64,000 nucleotides of DNA, from positions 3,471,674 to 3,535,673 of the forward strand of contig VZRN01006818.1 in the NCBI GenBank assembly GCA_013397935.1, given 5' to 3'. The notes beneath the pieces are model-generated. The model ran no database searches. It worked only from the letters and a program-made list of their open reading frames with translations, and was not told where the DNA came from. Each line of letters starts with the position of its first letter. Within the stretch, counting starts at the first letter, position 1. Position numbers and translations under genes: made by a program. This document shows, piece after piece, positions 13,131 through 24,794 of this stretch. The DNA comes from Dasyornis broadbenti (lineage: Eukaryota; Chordata; Aves; Passeriformes; Dasyornithidae).

Positions 13131-16100
13131 GTAAGAATAGTTTCAAGAGAAGCCTTAACAAGTTTTGGTGGCAGCAAAACCAGTAATTGTTTGGGGGTAA
13201 TTGAGGAAGAAAGAAGGAAGAAAAGTGTCCTGAAATCCAAACTAAGTTATTATGGAAGACAATACCAGAATGCAATATTACAAGTAGTACAGAAATATGA
13301 AAGTAGTACAGATGTTGCTGCAGTGCCTTTTTCTTTGGCCGGAATACCAAGGGGAAGGTTGACCCAGCAGACCCTCCAGTACTGGTGAGATAATTCCCTT
13401 GAAGAAAAACTGGGAAATGACTGAGTACTCATTGCAGTTAACACTTCGAAATCTTAGTGATTTTCACGTGGTTAGAGATCTCATTTCCTTGTCAGTTTTA
13501 GCATGTCAGGTAAAGAGGGTTTTCTTTCCTCTAATGTTCTTCTGAAATGGCCTCATTGTAATTGGTAAAATGGTAATTGTGTTGGTATCCTCAGGATCCT
13601 TCTGAAGAGTTAAACTTGGATATTTTTGTCTTTTGCCTGGGATCGATCATCTGTCCTTCTGCCTTTTTCTCCAAGATCTTTTCTATTTAAGCTGCTCTAA
13701 TTAGTTTCATACTATTACACAATTCATTGTCTAATAGATTCCATAATAAAACTGCATTTCTTAAACTCTGTGTTCAAAGGCTTTTTACTTTATTTATTTA
13801 CTGTTTACTTTCCCTTCCTCCAGTTTGCACTTTGCTATTTGTTTGATTTTTAATACATCAACCATTCTAGTCTAAGCTGCTTTTGTTGTATTTGTTTTCC
13901 ATCTGCTACCTATGCAGGTATTCACTGATCTCAGAGTAACTTGGGAAACTACCTTTTCTGTTATGTTTTTTTTGTTTTTTTTTCCCCTACACCTCTGTTG
14001 GTTTTGGTGAGAGGTGGCAATTGTAACTTTTTCAATTTCCTAATTTCAAAGTAGGAAATTAAAAGTTCTCTAGCATTGATCAAGGAAATACATTCAAGCC
14101 AAATTCAAATTGGTGAGCTAGAATCTAGGGCTGCTAGCCAACAAATGTGTTGTTTATAAAAGGTAGGAAATTCATACCGTGTTCCTTAAGTTCAGTTTAC
14201 ATCATGGAGTTGGAAAAGCTAACATAATTTTTTGGCTTTGCCTTTGATTTGTTTGAATCAGGCTTTTTTTTTTTTTTCAACTACTGCATTGCATAGCTGT
14301 TAAATGCTCAAACTAGTATTGAACATGAATTATATTTCAAAAAAAAAGCTCAAATTCTTTTAGGAACCCTCTTGGAAAACATTGCTTTATAGAGAGTATA
14401 GGTTAGGTTCTGTTGACTTTTGTGACAATGATATTTTGATGGTAGAAGGTATTGCAGAGATTTTAGCTGTATGAGCTCTTTAATGAGAATTACTATTTTT
14501 AATTACACAATTATTACTTTATCTCTTTTCAGAAGCTGTTTTGGTAGTCTGTGCCAGTGTGAGGGGGAGAAACGCTGTTGATTCCTTTTAATTACAGGAA
14601 AAACTAAACATCTTGGGATGTAATGTCTCTTCTGTAGTGTGTGGTTCTGCTGTGTCATATTACAATGTGACAAAGATCTGCTAAGGCCGTACAACATGCA
14701 GTGATGCTGTTAGATGGCTGAATTTCATCATCTGGACACAGATACGTGTCAAGGCTGCAAGAGCTAATCATTCATTTAGCACGGATTAGGCTCTCTTGCT
14801 GTTACAAACCCGTAGGTAAGTCTGAAAAGGGAGCAAGCTGAGATTAAAGAGGTGGTTAGCCCTCTTTTCAAGCAGGGGTTATGTTTACTAAATGCAAAGC
14901 CAGCTTTAAGTGACGGCCTCTCTCCAGCTTAGCACAACAGCTTGTGGGCTGGCTTTATAACACCTCAATGAGGCAAAACCTTATGAAGCAAGAGTCATAA
15001 ACTGCTAGTGTTGATTTTGTAGTTGTCACAGTATTAGAACAGTTTTTCAAGGCTATGAAAAAGCTGAATCTTGTAATATCAAGTGGAGAATGGTGCTACT
15101 GAGTGGTTCCTCAGTGGTTCAGTTTTGGCTTACAAACACATCAGCTGGCAGTTAAATGAGTCTATAGATCTGATTTGTAAGATTATTTGAAATTAATGAA
15201 CAAAAGGTATTCCCTCTACCCTTTGCTTTAGGTCCTTATGGTGCATATTTGATTTGACACGCACTAGTAAGATAAGGTCGGATCTGCAGTATGACAGACA
15301 GAGGGGATTTTCTGAAATAGGATTTTTTTTTTTTTTCCCCCCAAGGAAAGTGAGATCATGTTTGTTTTCCTGACAATCACTTCTTTGAATATTTACTAGA
15401 CCTTTTAGATTAGAAATTACTCTGGGATTTGACCTTGGCTTTTTCTCATTCATGTAAATGTCTTTTGTCTTGTGTGGCTGGGAAGTTCACTTTTTTTTTC
15501 TGTTTCATTTCACTTGCACATTAGAGATTTAATCTTTGATGCAGGTTTTTTTTCCTATTATTCCTGCTGAAATGAGCATTTATAATTAAAACATTTTGCA
15601 TTTTAGAGTCAGTAAGTTCCTATTTGTCAAGGGAAGATCAGAGCTCCTGATCAGCTCTTCTGCTTGTGTGTGCAGAATAATGTGTTCTTGCTGATGTTAT
15701 TAGTGGGTTGAGAGACCTGATGGAAGGTCAACCTAGTTACACCGTTGAATTCAGTCTTGTCTTTTGTTGTAAGGTACTTTGAGTTGTCTGGAATGCATGT
15801 ATTTTGTCTGTGATCTAAAGAAATCTCTTCCTTAGTAGAATCACTACCTCTCTGTATACTCATGCTCCTGCATGAGTAACATGGAATATAGATTAGAGTT
15901 TGTGGTTAAAAAATGAAACCACTGAACAAACATGCCCTTAAAATACAAAACACTTAAATCCTTGGGGTGCCACATACCATTTTAAGGATGAGAGATTGAA
16001 ACAGTAATAAAAGATGAAATGAAAAATATAAAATATTGATAGTAAGATTTGTTTCTATAGAAACTGTTACTTCAGGGAAAAAAACTCTGTCTTAACACAA

Positions 16101-19100
16101 ACTCACTCCTTACCATTTGGAGTTACAGGTCTTTTTGAAGTTGAATAACCTAGGCTGTGATACTTCCTGGCTGGCTGCAACACTGCCAGCTACAGCTGGT
16201 TTCTCCTTAACCCTGTAGCTCTGCAGCCTCCGCCAATCACACTAGGTCTGTTCCTGTCAAAATGAGCTGGACTTCTGTGAACAATTTAAATGGCAACCAG
16301 TCCTTGAAGTCCTTTAGCATGACAGAAGGGACTAAAAGCCCCATAAGTAATACTTACCTCAGTGTAAGTCAATGAGGTTCAGCTAGACTTTCAACTGAGC
16401 CTATATAGTGGAGCTCATAAAGTGCTGAAGTCAGTTTTTGTAGAAAAAATACTTTCATGGTAAAGTGTCTTTAGATGGAAATCAGTTATTGATTCTCAAG
16501 CAGAAACACATCCCTCAAGTTGCAATGCTTTGTCTCAAACGTTACGAATTTGTCGGTTCAGCAAGCAGGTATTACTGGACACTGGCCATGTTCTCTGTGC
16601 CATTTTTACACCATGAGCTGTATCTAAGGATTGTTTCCTGTGTAGACTAGCTGATATTTTAGCACTAATCTTACTACAGATAGCTGGACTTGGCTGGGAA
16701 CTTCCTGGCATCCTCTTCTAATGTTAGGAAATGATCGGTTTAGTATTGATTTTTAGTCAATGCTATTTCTCTGTCCCCCATCCTTCACTTTGCATTTAGA
16801 TATCACTGAAAAGGAGGCAGCCAATTTAAATGCGGATATATGTAAAGCTACATGAAAGTGTTGGGAGAATTGATCAAGGTAGGTTTTTCAGGGTTTGAGA
16901 CTGTTGGTTACAGGACCATAGAGTCAAGCTGAGGAGCCAGGTGATGAGACCCTTATGCCTGGAGGAAAGAAGGGGATGTCTGCCAAAGAGTAACAGCCAG
17001 ATTAGGAGTCTGGAGTTCATACTACTCCTTGGGGACCTGTGACTGGGTATTAGGGACAGGCTAGGTGAGAATGGACAGGGAAACAGAAGACAGTGATAGA
17101 ACTGACAGGTTTTAGACTTGGGGACCAAACAATGGAAGTTACCAAGCTTATGAAGAAGTGAGAAAAATATACAGTCATATGCAGGCTGCGACAGCAGTGT
17201 CTCTTCTGCAAATATCTGTGGATGAACCCCCTGCCGCAGCACTGCCTTGACCTTTCACCTTCATCTATGGGGTAGCTGGTAGTCCTCTGCTCAGTGACAC
17301 TGGAGTTGAATGTGTCACTCAGTGCAGACTCTTCCAGAGATGTGTGGGCACATTGCAATGTGAACTGTGAACAGCAAGCAGAGATCCCCAAGCACAAGCT
17401 GCTCACTGATGCTGCTGACTCCACATATCCTGCAGCAGCTCTTAGCCAGGCACATGGTTGTGTGCAGGAAGCTGTGTTCACAGAGGCCTCTCAGGGCTTG
17501 TTGCATATATGTGGCAGGACTCTCTGCTCTTACAAGCACCTAACATCCAGGTGAATGACTGGCTTGCATACTGCCCATATCTGTTAAGTATTTACTCTGA
17601 TTAAATACCTGTGAAATGGAAGCCACTATTTAAAATAAATTTGCATATGATCCAACAAGTCCTTCTCTGCTGCAACAGATGCCAGTGCAAGCACATGATG
17701 CCACTGACCTGGAAAGTACATTAACAAAGTTCTACAGGGCAGCAAAATGTACCAGCTCTTCCATGCACCTGCATCACAAACATTCATTAGTGGTGGCCTA
17801 TCTTCTTCCTGGTGTGCTTCCTTCCTCTCCCAGCACTGCTTTTTCTTTCATTGTCCTCCTCCCCGTTTAACTGTTCATGCAAAGTAGAGAGATTAAGAAG
17901 GAATGATAGATATTTCTGTTGTCATCACTTAGCAACAGAGCTGATCTCTGGACTGTGGGATGTCCATTTGAAAGGCCTTGTCTGTGTTTGATTTGTAGCT
18001 TTATTCTTTGATTCAAAAGAGCCTGTCTCTGATCTTGGTCAAAATAAAGGATTCTTGGTTGTGTGGTACAAGAAAAACACTTTGTATTTGACCTCTGGCC
18101 TCAAGTTAGTAATAAAATGATATCATTCTTCATGAGGGTTAGGTAGTTTCAACAGGAAGAACAGGTGGGGAAAACGAAGGAGAAGGTGATTGAATCATTT
18201 TCCTGTGGACTACATTTGTAGAAGGAGAAGGGTTTGTAATTCACAGTAGAGGAGTACCTTACATTCAGACATGAAGAATGAAAATATGATTATCCAACAG
18301 GTTGGAGAAAGGCTGCTGAGGAAAGCCAGGCTCTTTTTGTACTGTCTAGCTGCTTTTGTAAAGTGATCTGCTGCTCGTAGATTTGGTGTGTTCCAATTCT
18401 GCTAAGGTAAGTTGGTGGTCTGCACCTATTGACTCTGTTTTCTGGTGTGCGTGGAACAGGTTTGTGTACAACATCAATATATTGAGATGCAAGGATCTAT
18501 CAGCAGCACACCTGCAAGTTGCTATCCCCCAGTAAAAGGCAGTCAAAATTAAGCCTGCAGCACCGACAAAAAACCCGATACCTAGATTAATCTATGATCA
18601 CAAAGTAATTTGGGAAATGTTTATTAGCAATGTGAATTTATGTATTAAGACAGACCCATGAGGGAATTCCTGCGTAAGGTGGTGGATTTTTAGATTCTGT
18701 TTGCAGTTATGTCCTTTCTAAACACTGGATCAAGAAGTAACAGTATCAGACAGACATCAGAAAAAGAACTGAAGATATATTATGGTAAGACTTTTTACTA
18801 TGCAAGGTGTACAGTGAGAAGACAGCAAAAACAGTGACTATTCCTCAGCTCAATGGCAGTGATTAACCTTTTATATTCTCAGACACTGATGCCAAGCTGA
18901 GGGGCCATGGTTGGTGTCAGATACTAGGGCTGAGTCTCAAGAGCTCTGGATGTGTGGGCTGGTCTATTTTATCATGTGTCTCGTGGGGCAGAAGCATTTG
19001 CAGCTCAAGCAGGAATGTCAAGCTCCTTATCTTGTTTGCATTCTGACTGGCCACACCTGTATTTGTGGAAGGCTGGAGAGGTGGGGAGCCTATAGAGTGG

Positions 19101-19802
19101 AGGACTGCTTGGCTGGGTTTTTTAGAGAGCTCCTGTTGACTTCTGTAGAAAGTTGCCATGAATTCTGGAAACTTTATGATCATAAAATCTGCTTATAGCC
19201 TTCAGTTACTAAGCAACAAAGGACAAAGTACTGAACCTTTCTATTTGCTAATACACTGAACATGTTAGTGGGCTGGTTTTTTTCAGGCAGAATAAAAGGA
19301 AGCCACCAATCAAACATTCCTAAAGCTTTATTTGGTCTTTATTTAAACTCAGTGGATTTTTAAATGGAGTGTTTCAGAAACTTGCAGTACTTGTGAGTAC
19401 TAATGTAGAAAGTGGATCTGTGTAAGATGATGTCTGAGTTTCCATCCAACAAACTGTTTTGACCTCAATGTAAAAGAGTTGGATATTTTCTTCAAAATTC
19501 CTTTTCTCTGTTGCACACTGGGGTCCTTCATTCTCCTGCTGTAATTCACTGAAGCCTCAATGCCACGCGTTCGGTGGCATTTGCCAGGTGCTGCACTGTC
19601 ATCTGCAGTGCCCCTGCACATCCTTATTTACTCAGCATTTCTCATCATCCTTTATTCCAGAGTGACTAGACCAGAAGCATAACCCATTTGTTACACATGA
19701 GACAGGACAGATTCAGTTTTCCTTTGTGTAGAAGCATGGGCAGCATTACTTCTTCTGAAGCACTGACAATTCCCTCTGAATTTCTGTCTTTTTTAACTTT
19801 AG
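13131..19802 (+). other. MYRFL intron 1
   Basis: A 6.7-kb intron with short T runs (13966-13983, 14263-14277, 15321-15336). No exon, LINE or other recognised element is visible. Moderately long open frames around 16.9-17.6 kb occur on both strands and have no family resemblance. Confidence 0.75.
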
Positions 19803-19893
19803 GGCAAGATGTCAATGTAGCCTTGGAAAATCCCATGGTGGATACAAGCATGTTGGAAGAATTCATTAGTAGTGACATAGAGTTTGGAACCTT
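19803..19893 (+). pseudogene. MYRFL: MYRFL exon 2
   Basis: The exon encodes QDVNVALENPMVDTSMLEEF and ISSDIEFGTL, matching the MYRF motif ALE-x-x-x-x-DTS-[IM]-LEE-[YF]-I. The acceptor is AACTTTAG at 19795-19802 and the donor is GTAAGT at 19894. Phases join exon 1 and the exon at 21202. No lesion is seen. Confidence 0.9.
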
Positions 19894-21201
19894 GTAAGTA
19901 TAATAGCCACATGTACTTCCTCTCCTTAGCCACTGCTCTTGAATTGTTTTCATTAGTGCCATGATAAAATCTGATTTTCAAGAGGATTGTGGCTTTCTTG
20001 GCATTGTTTCTCGAAGCTGCGTAGGAAGACTTAGGAAAATTGAACTACAGACAGTACTGGAAATACGGTTGTCTTCTTGTTCGACAGAACGAATGATAAT
20101 GAAGTCTGAGTTGATTCACAACTCTTGAGCTAATTGTGACATTAAACACAGAGCTGTTACTTTAACATTCCTGTAAGTGCTGTGTTACTGTTTATGTACA
20201 GAATAAGTGATAAAAGTGAGGCTACTGTAGAATACATTGAGAGAATAATAAATCTCCCACTTTGAAGGAAGCCGAGTTACTGTTTTCACCCTAATATTTA
20301 ATTCAGGACAGAAACTGTCAGTCAATCTCTTTTGAGACTGACTTTAAAACTATCAAATGATACATAGCACAAAGGTTTACGGTCAAGGATGGAAAATTAT
20401 GTAGTATAGATCTATCAAAGACTTAATTTTCCATTTATGCTTGAAAATATTTGCTCTGTGTGTGTGAACATGTCTTTTAAAAATATGAGGGTGTTCCTTT
20501 AAGGAATTTTATTCAGCTTCTGTGAGAGCACTAAGCTTTAGTAAAGGAAGTGCGTCTCGTTAGATTTCTGTCTTCCTTCCTCTGCTGTAGAATTTTTAGC
20601 CTAACATGCATCTTAAGACTTGCTTTTCAGGTTGGGCTTCAGAGTAGTGTTTGAGCCAACAATTCATAGGAATACCTGAAAGGATTGAGAATCCATTTCT
20701 TGAACCTCCATCTATTCATAATGTAACATAGGAACCCTCTGTCGTTCCTTTAAATGGCAGCAAGATGGCATAGGATTTTCTCTTCCTTAAGAGAGATGAA
20801 GATTCTACAGATCTTTAACCTTTAGTCTGGAGAGAATGAGGCTTAAATCCTTTGTGAGCACCATATGTTCAGAGTCACTGGTGTGCCTGGAGGTAACTGA
20901 GGAACCACTCACGGGAAGGAAGGATGATTGAAGTCAGCAAGGGTTAAAGGGGGGTTTTGGGCAAGAAGTGATGGGACTGGGGCCTTCCTGCATGGCAGAG
21001 AGGTGGAGGGCCACAGGAGATGGTCTGATGAAGTGTAAGTGACATTGCTCCTGTGAGAAGGGACAGCAAACATGGTGAGCAATGCTTCCTGAAGACCCTT
21101 GTCAGTAGCCTGATAGTCCCCCTCCACTTGCTTTCAGCATTGTCTGTTGTTGTTCTCCATGTCTTGTTCCAGTGGAAATTAAAATATTTTTTCATCCCTA
21201 G

Positions 21202-21269
21202 GCAAAGGCAGTTTCCAGACTCACTGCCTGACTCTGGATCAGAACCATGCTCTCCACCACAGCTACAAA
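21202..21269 (+). pseudogene. MYRFL: MYRFL exon 3
   Basis: The exon encodes QRQFPDSLPDSGSEPCSPPQ followed by LQ, matching the MYRF motif LPDSPPDSGSE-x-x-SPQQ. The acceptor is CCCTAG at 21196-21201. The donor is taken as GTAGGT at 21270, because that phase leads into the next exon. A GTGACA four bases further on is a weaker choice. The frame is intact. Confidence 0.82.
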
Positions 21270-22568
21270 GTAGGTGACATGAATTTGACCTCTCCCAATC
21301 TCATAGGAAGATCTTCCTTGTTCATATATTCTTATCTTTTTATTACCTTCAGCACCATGGTGTAATGCTCTGTGGCCCAGTGGGTTGCAGCTTCTGCTCC
21401 CATGCCCATCTGCTGTAGCACCCAGCAAGCTTCCCTGTGGATTCTTGGAGACTTATTCTGACCCCAAAGCCACAGGGCACCCTTGCACCATCTCCCAAGG
21501 CTGCTGCCTGAAGACAGAAAATGCTCCATGGACTCATTCTACATCCTCCAGCTGTTTGGGATTTAATTATTCATACTTCTAGCCTAGTGCATCTCAGATT
21601 TCTGGGTAAATGATAAAGCTTTTGATGAGGCATGCAAAAAACAGTAGAGCTGGTTTAAGACTTGTTGGAAATCCCTGTGGGTGTAGGGTTTTCCACAGGA
21701 TGGCAGTGTTTAGACATTTTTGAGACACTTATGGTTGAGGGTTCTTGAAAACATCTTGATTGAAGTTCAGATTGGAAGTAGGAATGGATTTCAAATTTAA
21801 AAACTATAGAAGGCTAATGAGAAATCAACAGGTTTTTCATAATTGGATTATAAAAATATTCAGGTATTTCACAATACCTGTTGTAGAGATTTGTGCATGA
21901 GGATCTTTTAAGTGTTCTAGCAAATGACATAAGAGAAAAAAAGATTGTCATATGTATGTAAGCAAGTGAAGCAGTAACCATATACTATCTGCCATATGAA
22001 CCCACCAGTGTGTTGTGGATGCTCAATTATTTAAAATGCACTGGTATTTTAACATTAACTGGTAAAATACACTTGCTAGTGCAAGCATACAACAATGATA
22101 CCAAGTAAGAAAGAACTGACATGGAGAAGCCTTGGTTTGGGTACCGAGCCTGATTGAGACCTGGAGTTTGGTGTGTTTTTCTCCCCCAGTCAGAATGTGT
22201 GTTCAGCTGTCAGGATATTCTAGTTTTACATTCTGCAATATTAAAACTTTGTAATAAGGTTTTTTTCCTATTGCACAAAGGAGCATTTTTTGAAATCTCT
22301 CTTTTACTGGGAAAGGAGAAAATTGCAATTGGTGTTTTCTGTATAAGAGTGAAAGTGCATTCATCCTCAGTGTAGTACAATTACTCAAGATAAAAGCTGT
22401 GATTTTAATGCAAATGTCAGGAAACTTAACCCCTGCCACTTATGCACTGTGTAGTTTTTTTAATGAGATAAACTTCTTTATTCATACAAAATTTAAAAAA
22501 AAAATGTTTTGGAAGGAAAAAATTGGTTGATTCAGTTTTAGAAGTCCAACAACAATTTCCTTTCCCAG

Positions 22569-22605
22569 CAAATCAGAATTTGGATGACCGTGCTGTTAAA
22601 ATGAG
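22569..22605 (+). pseudogene. MYRFL: MYRFL exon 4 (short)
   Basis: A 37-bp candidate exon encoding TNQNLDDRAVKM plus two bases. It has a CCCAG acceptor and a GTAATA donor at 22606. It is the only frame that stays open from the preceding exon, and its phase fits the next one if that exon starts at 22695. The assignment rests on splice sites and phase rather than strong similarity. Confidence 0.55.
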
Positions 22606-22694
22606 GTAATAGATACTGGATGTTCTTTTGTTATGAATCTGTAATATCAATATTTAAACTTATAAAAGAGTAATGTAACGTGTTTTTACAAAAG

Positions 22695-22786
22695 TATTTC
22701 TGCAGCATCAAGCAAAAAAAGGAAGCTCTCCCAATTACTAGGACATGTCATTGATTCTCCAGTGCAGTCTCAGGATTCCAGACAAG
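22695..22786 (+). pseudogene. MYRFL: MYRFL exon 5, nuclear-localisation segment
   Basis: The exon encodes ISAASSKKRKLSQLLGHVID and then SPVQSQDSRQ. The basic cluster KKRKLS corresponds to the KKRKHSES nuclear signal of MYRF. The donor is GTAAGC at 22787. The start at 22695, after ACAAAAG, is chosen because it keeps phase with exon 4. The better-looking acceptor TTCTGCAG ending at 22705 would need a different upstream phase. Confidence 0.75.
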
Positions 22787-23822
22787 GTAAGCAAGTGTGT
22801 AAAGATGAATTTTAATGTTTTATGCCATAGGCAAGTGAATACTTGAAGAGCACAGTTCCTGCTGGCTAATAAAAGATAATGGTATTAATGATCTGTATGC
22901 CACTACCAGGTTTGGAGGAATTTACCTTTTTGGAAAACTAGAACCTATTTATATTTGGCAAAGAGAGAAGAGCATTAGAGGTTCATGTTTCCTGAGGATT
23001 TTCTGGGCAGAATATTCTGCCCTTTTCCATATGTGAACCTCCAGTACAGAGATGATAACATATTTTGCTAACTTTGCTTGGCACTGACTTGACTGTGCAA
23101 AGAAACCATTTTGGCTCAGCTTAACACGGAATTAATGTGGTGGATGAGCAAAGAGATTGCAGTTTCCCATTATTACCTCCATTCCATGTTTTTTTTTCTA
23201 CAAAGTGTATGCATGAGCAAGCTGGGTAAAAGCTGTGTGTTCTTTCCCTCCGCTTCCCCATATTGATTTGGTTCATTATTTTGTCAAGATAAAAATGCTA
23301 ATCTTATACCAATTGATACAAAACATCTTATCAGGCATGTACAGGAATGAATCAGCTGCTGTGAAGTGTGAGGCTCTCTATGATTGAGCAGTTTGTAATG
23401 ACCAGTTTATCTGAAGAATTTCACCTATGTCTGTTAGTGAAAAATCTGAGAGTAGCTTGTTATTTCTTCAGTGAGTTATTTGTCAGCATTAAATCAATCT
23501 TTTAGAGCACTTTTAATGAGCAACAATTGGATTTAGTAGGATGCTTTTCATTTCATATCTTTTATTTAATCAGTGTTTCTTGATTGTGACTGGTCCTCCA
23601 AGTCAACCACAGCTGTAAAGAGAAGACAAGCAGACACTTCTGTATCTTAAATTGCTATCACTGTTTTTAATACTTAAAGATACGGCTTTGAACCAGGCTT
23701 TCTTTGGGTGCCATTCTTAATAAAATCTCACTGACATGCGCATTGGAAAAAGAACACAGGCATGGGTGAAAATGGCGCGGGGATCATTTAGAAGTGAGGT
23801 ATGAATTTCTTTACTATCGTGT

Positions 23823-23823
<1 letters not shown>

Positions 23824-23916
<93 letters not shown>
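23824..23916. repeat. (TATC)n tetranucleotide microsatellite
   Basis: About 23 uninterrupted copies of TATC occur in an intron of the MYRFL pseudogene. A perfect array of this length is expected to be polymorphic. It causes the artificial repetitive open frame in this region. Confidence 0.97.
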
Positions 23917-23918
<2 letters not shown>

Positions 23919-24354
23919 ACTGTATGCCAGAAGTGGGGACTTGCAAATGAAGTTTGGGCCTGCAGTGATTTTGAAGGCTCTGTCTTACTGTGCTGTCACT
24001 GGCTGTGGATTGATCTTGGTTATATGCTCAATGAACATACTTTCTCCCATCCTTACTGCACTCTGTCTGTCTCTCGTATCACATTCTCCTCTGTCTTCAT
24101 AAAATGTATAATATCTCAGAGAATTGTGGTTGACCCTGTCTGTTAAAGAATTCTCTAACCTATAAGCAGAAAGCAGTACACAGATCGACCAGATGTAGCG
24201 GTAAATGTGCTTGCTATTGGAAAACTGTGCCTCTTGCGGTATATTCTTCAATTCAAACTTGCAGTAGAGGGAATGGGAAACAAATGTAATTATTTTGCTT
24301 AATTGCTTCTTGCAGTGTTGCAGATATACAGTAAAATTCTTAGCTTTCCTTCTT

Positions 24355-24371
24355 CCCCCCCCCCCCCCCCC
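24355..24371. repeat. C homopolymer run
   Basis: About seventeen consecutive C residues follow a T/C-rich stretch. It is low complexity, and its exact length could be affected by sequencing error. Confidence 0.9.
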
Positions 24372-24646
24372 AAAGGAAACTATCCATTGTTTTGGAGAGA
24401 ATAAAATAGGAAATGCTACTTGTGTACTATTTTGCAAATCAGGAAAGCTGAAAAATTTATTTTCTGAAGCAAGAGAATATAACAATCTCATGGAATAACT
24501 GCAAAGGACAATCACATTTAAATATATATGCTATGCATTTGTGATTTATATATATGTGTATTTATGTAAATATATTAATAAAAATGTGCAGGATTTTTGA
24601 CTAGTCCCAAAAGAAATAACTGAATTGTCACTATCTCTCTCTACAG

Positions 24647-24794
24647 CATCTGTAGAGGTCTTTGCTGCTGAAATGCTAGAATATGACAGTGATGGATAGA
24701 ATGCAGCTTCAGAAAAATGCTGTCAAGCTCTTACATGGCAACCATATCAAATGTCTCAGTAGAACAGCTTATTTAACTCCAATTATGAAAAACT
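24647..24794 (+). pseudogene. MYRFL: MYRFL exon 6 with two in-frame stop codons
   Basis: The exon has a CTACAG acceptor at 24641-24646 and a GTAAGC donor at 24795. Its phases fit both neighbours and the 148-bp length keeps frame. The frame reads ASVEVFAAEMLEYDSDG, then TAG at 24697-24699, later TWQPYQMSQ, then TAG at 24760-24762, then NSLFNSNYEKL. The second part aligns residue by residue with the MYRF segment WQPHQQNKW-x-x-LYDANYKELP, which leads into the DNA-binding domain. The second stop falls exactly on the conserved Trp (TGG to TAG). No frame avoids the stops while keeping this similarity. Confidence 0.85.

Larger units (their letters stand above)
22787..24646 (+). other. MYRFL intron with microsatellite and C run
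   Basis: A 1.9-kb intron that contains the TATC array and the poly-C run listed separately. Nothing else is recognised. Confidence 0.75.

Noticed and set aside
16874..17554. Several overlapping frames of 86-143 codons on both strands
   Set aside because: They lie wholly inside MYRFL intron 1. Open frames on both strands indicate locally stop-poor sequence rather than a gene.
23985..24515. A 176-codon minus-strand open frame, the longest in the window
   Set aside because: It overlaps the C run and intronic sequence, has no recognisable domain and no splice-consistent partners. The plus-strand MYRFL exon phases explain the locus.
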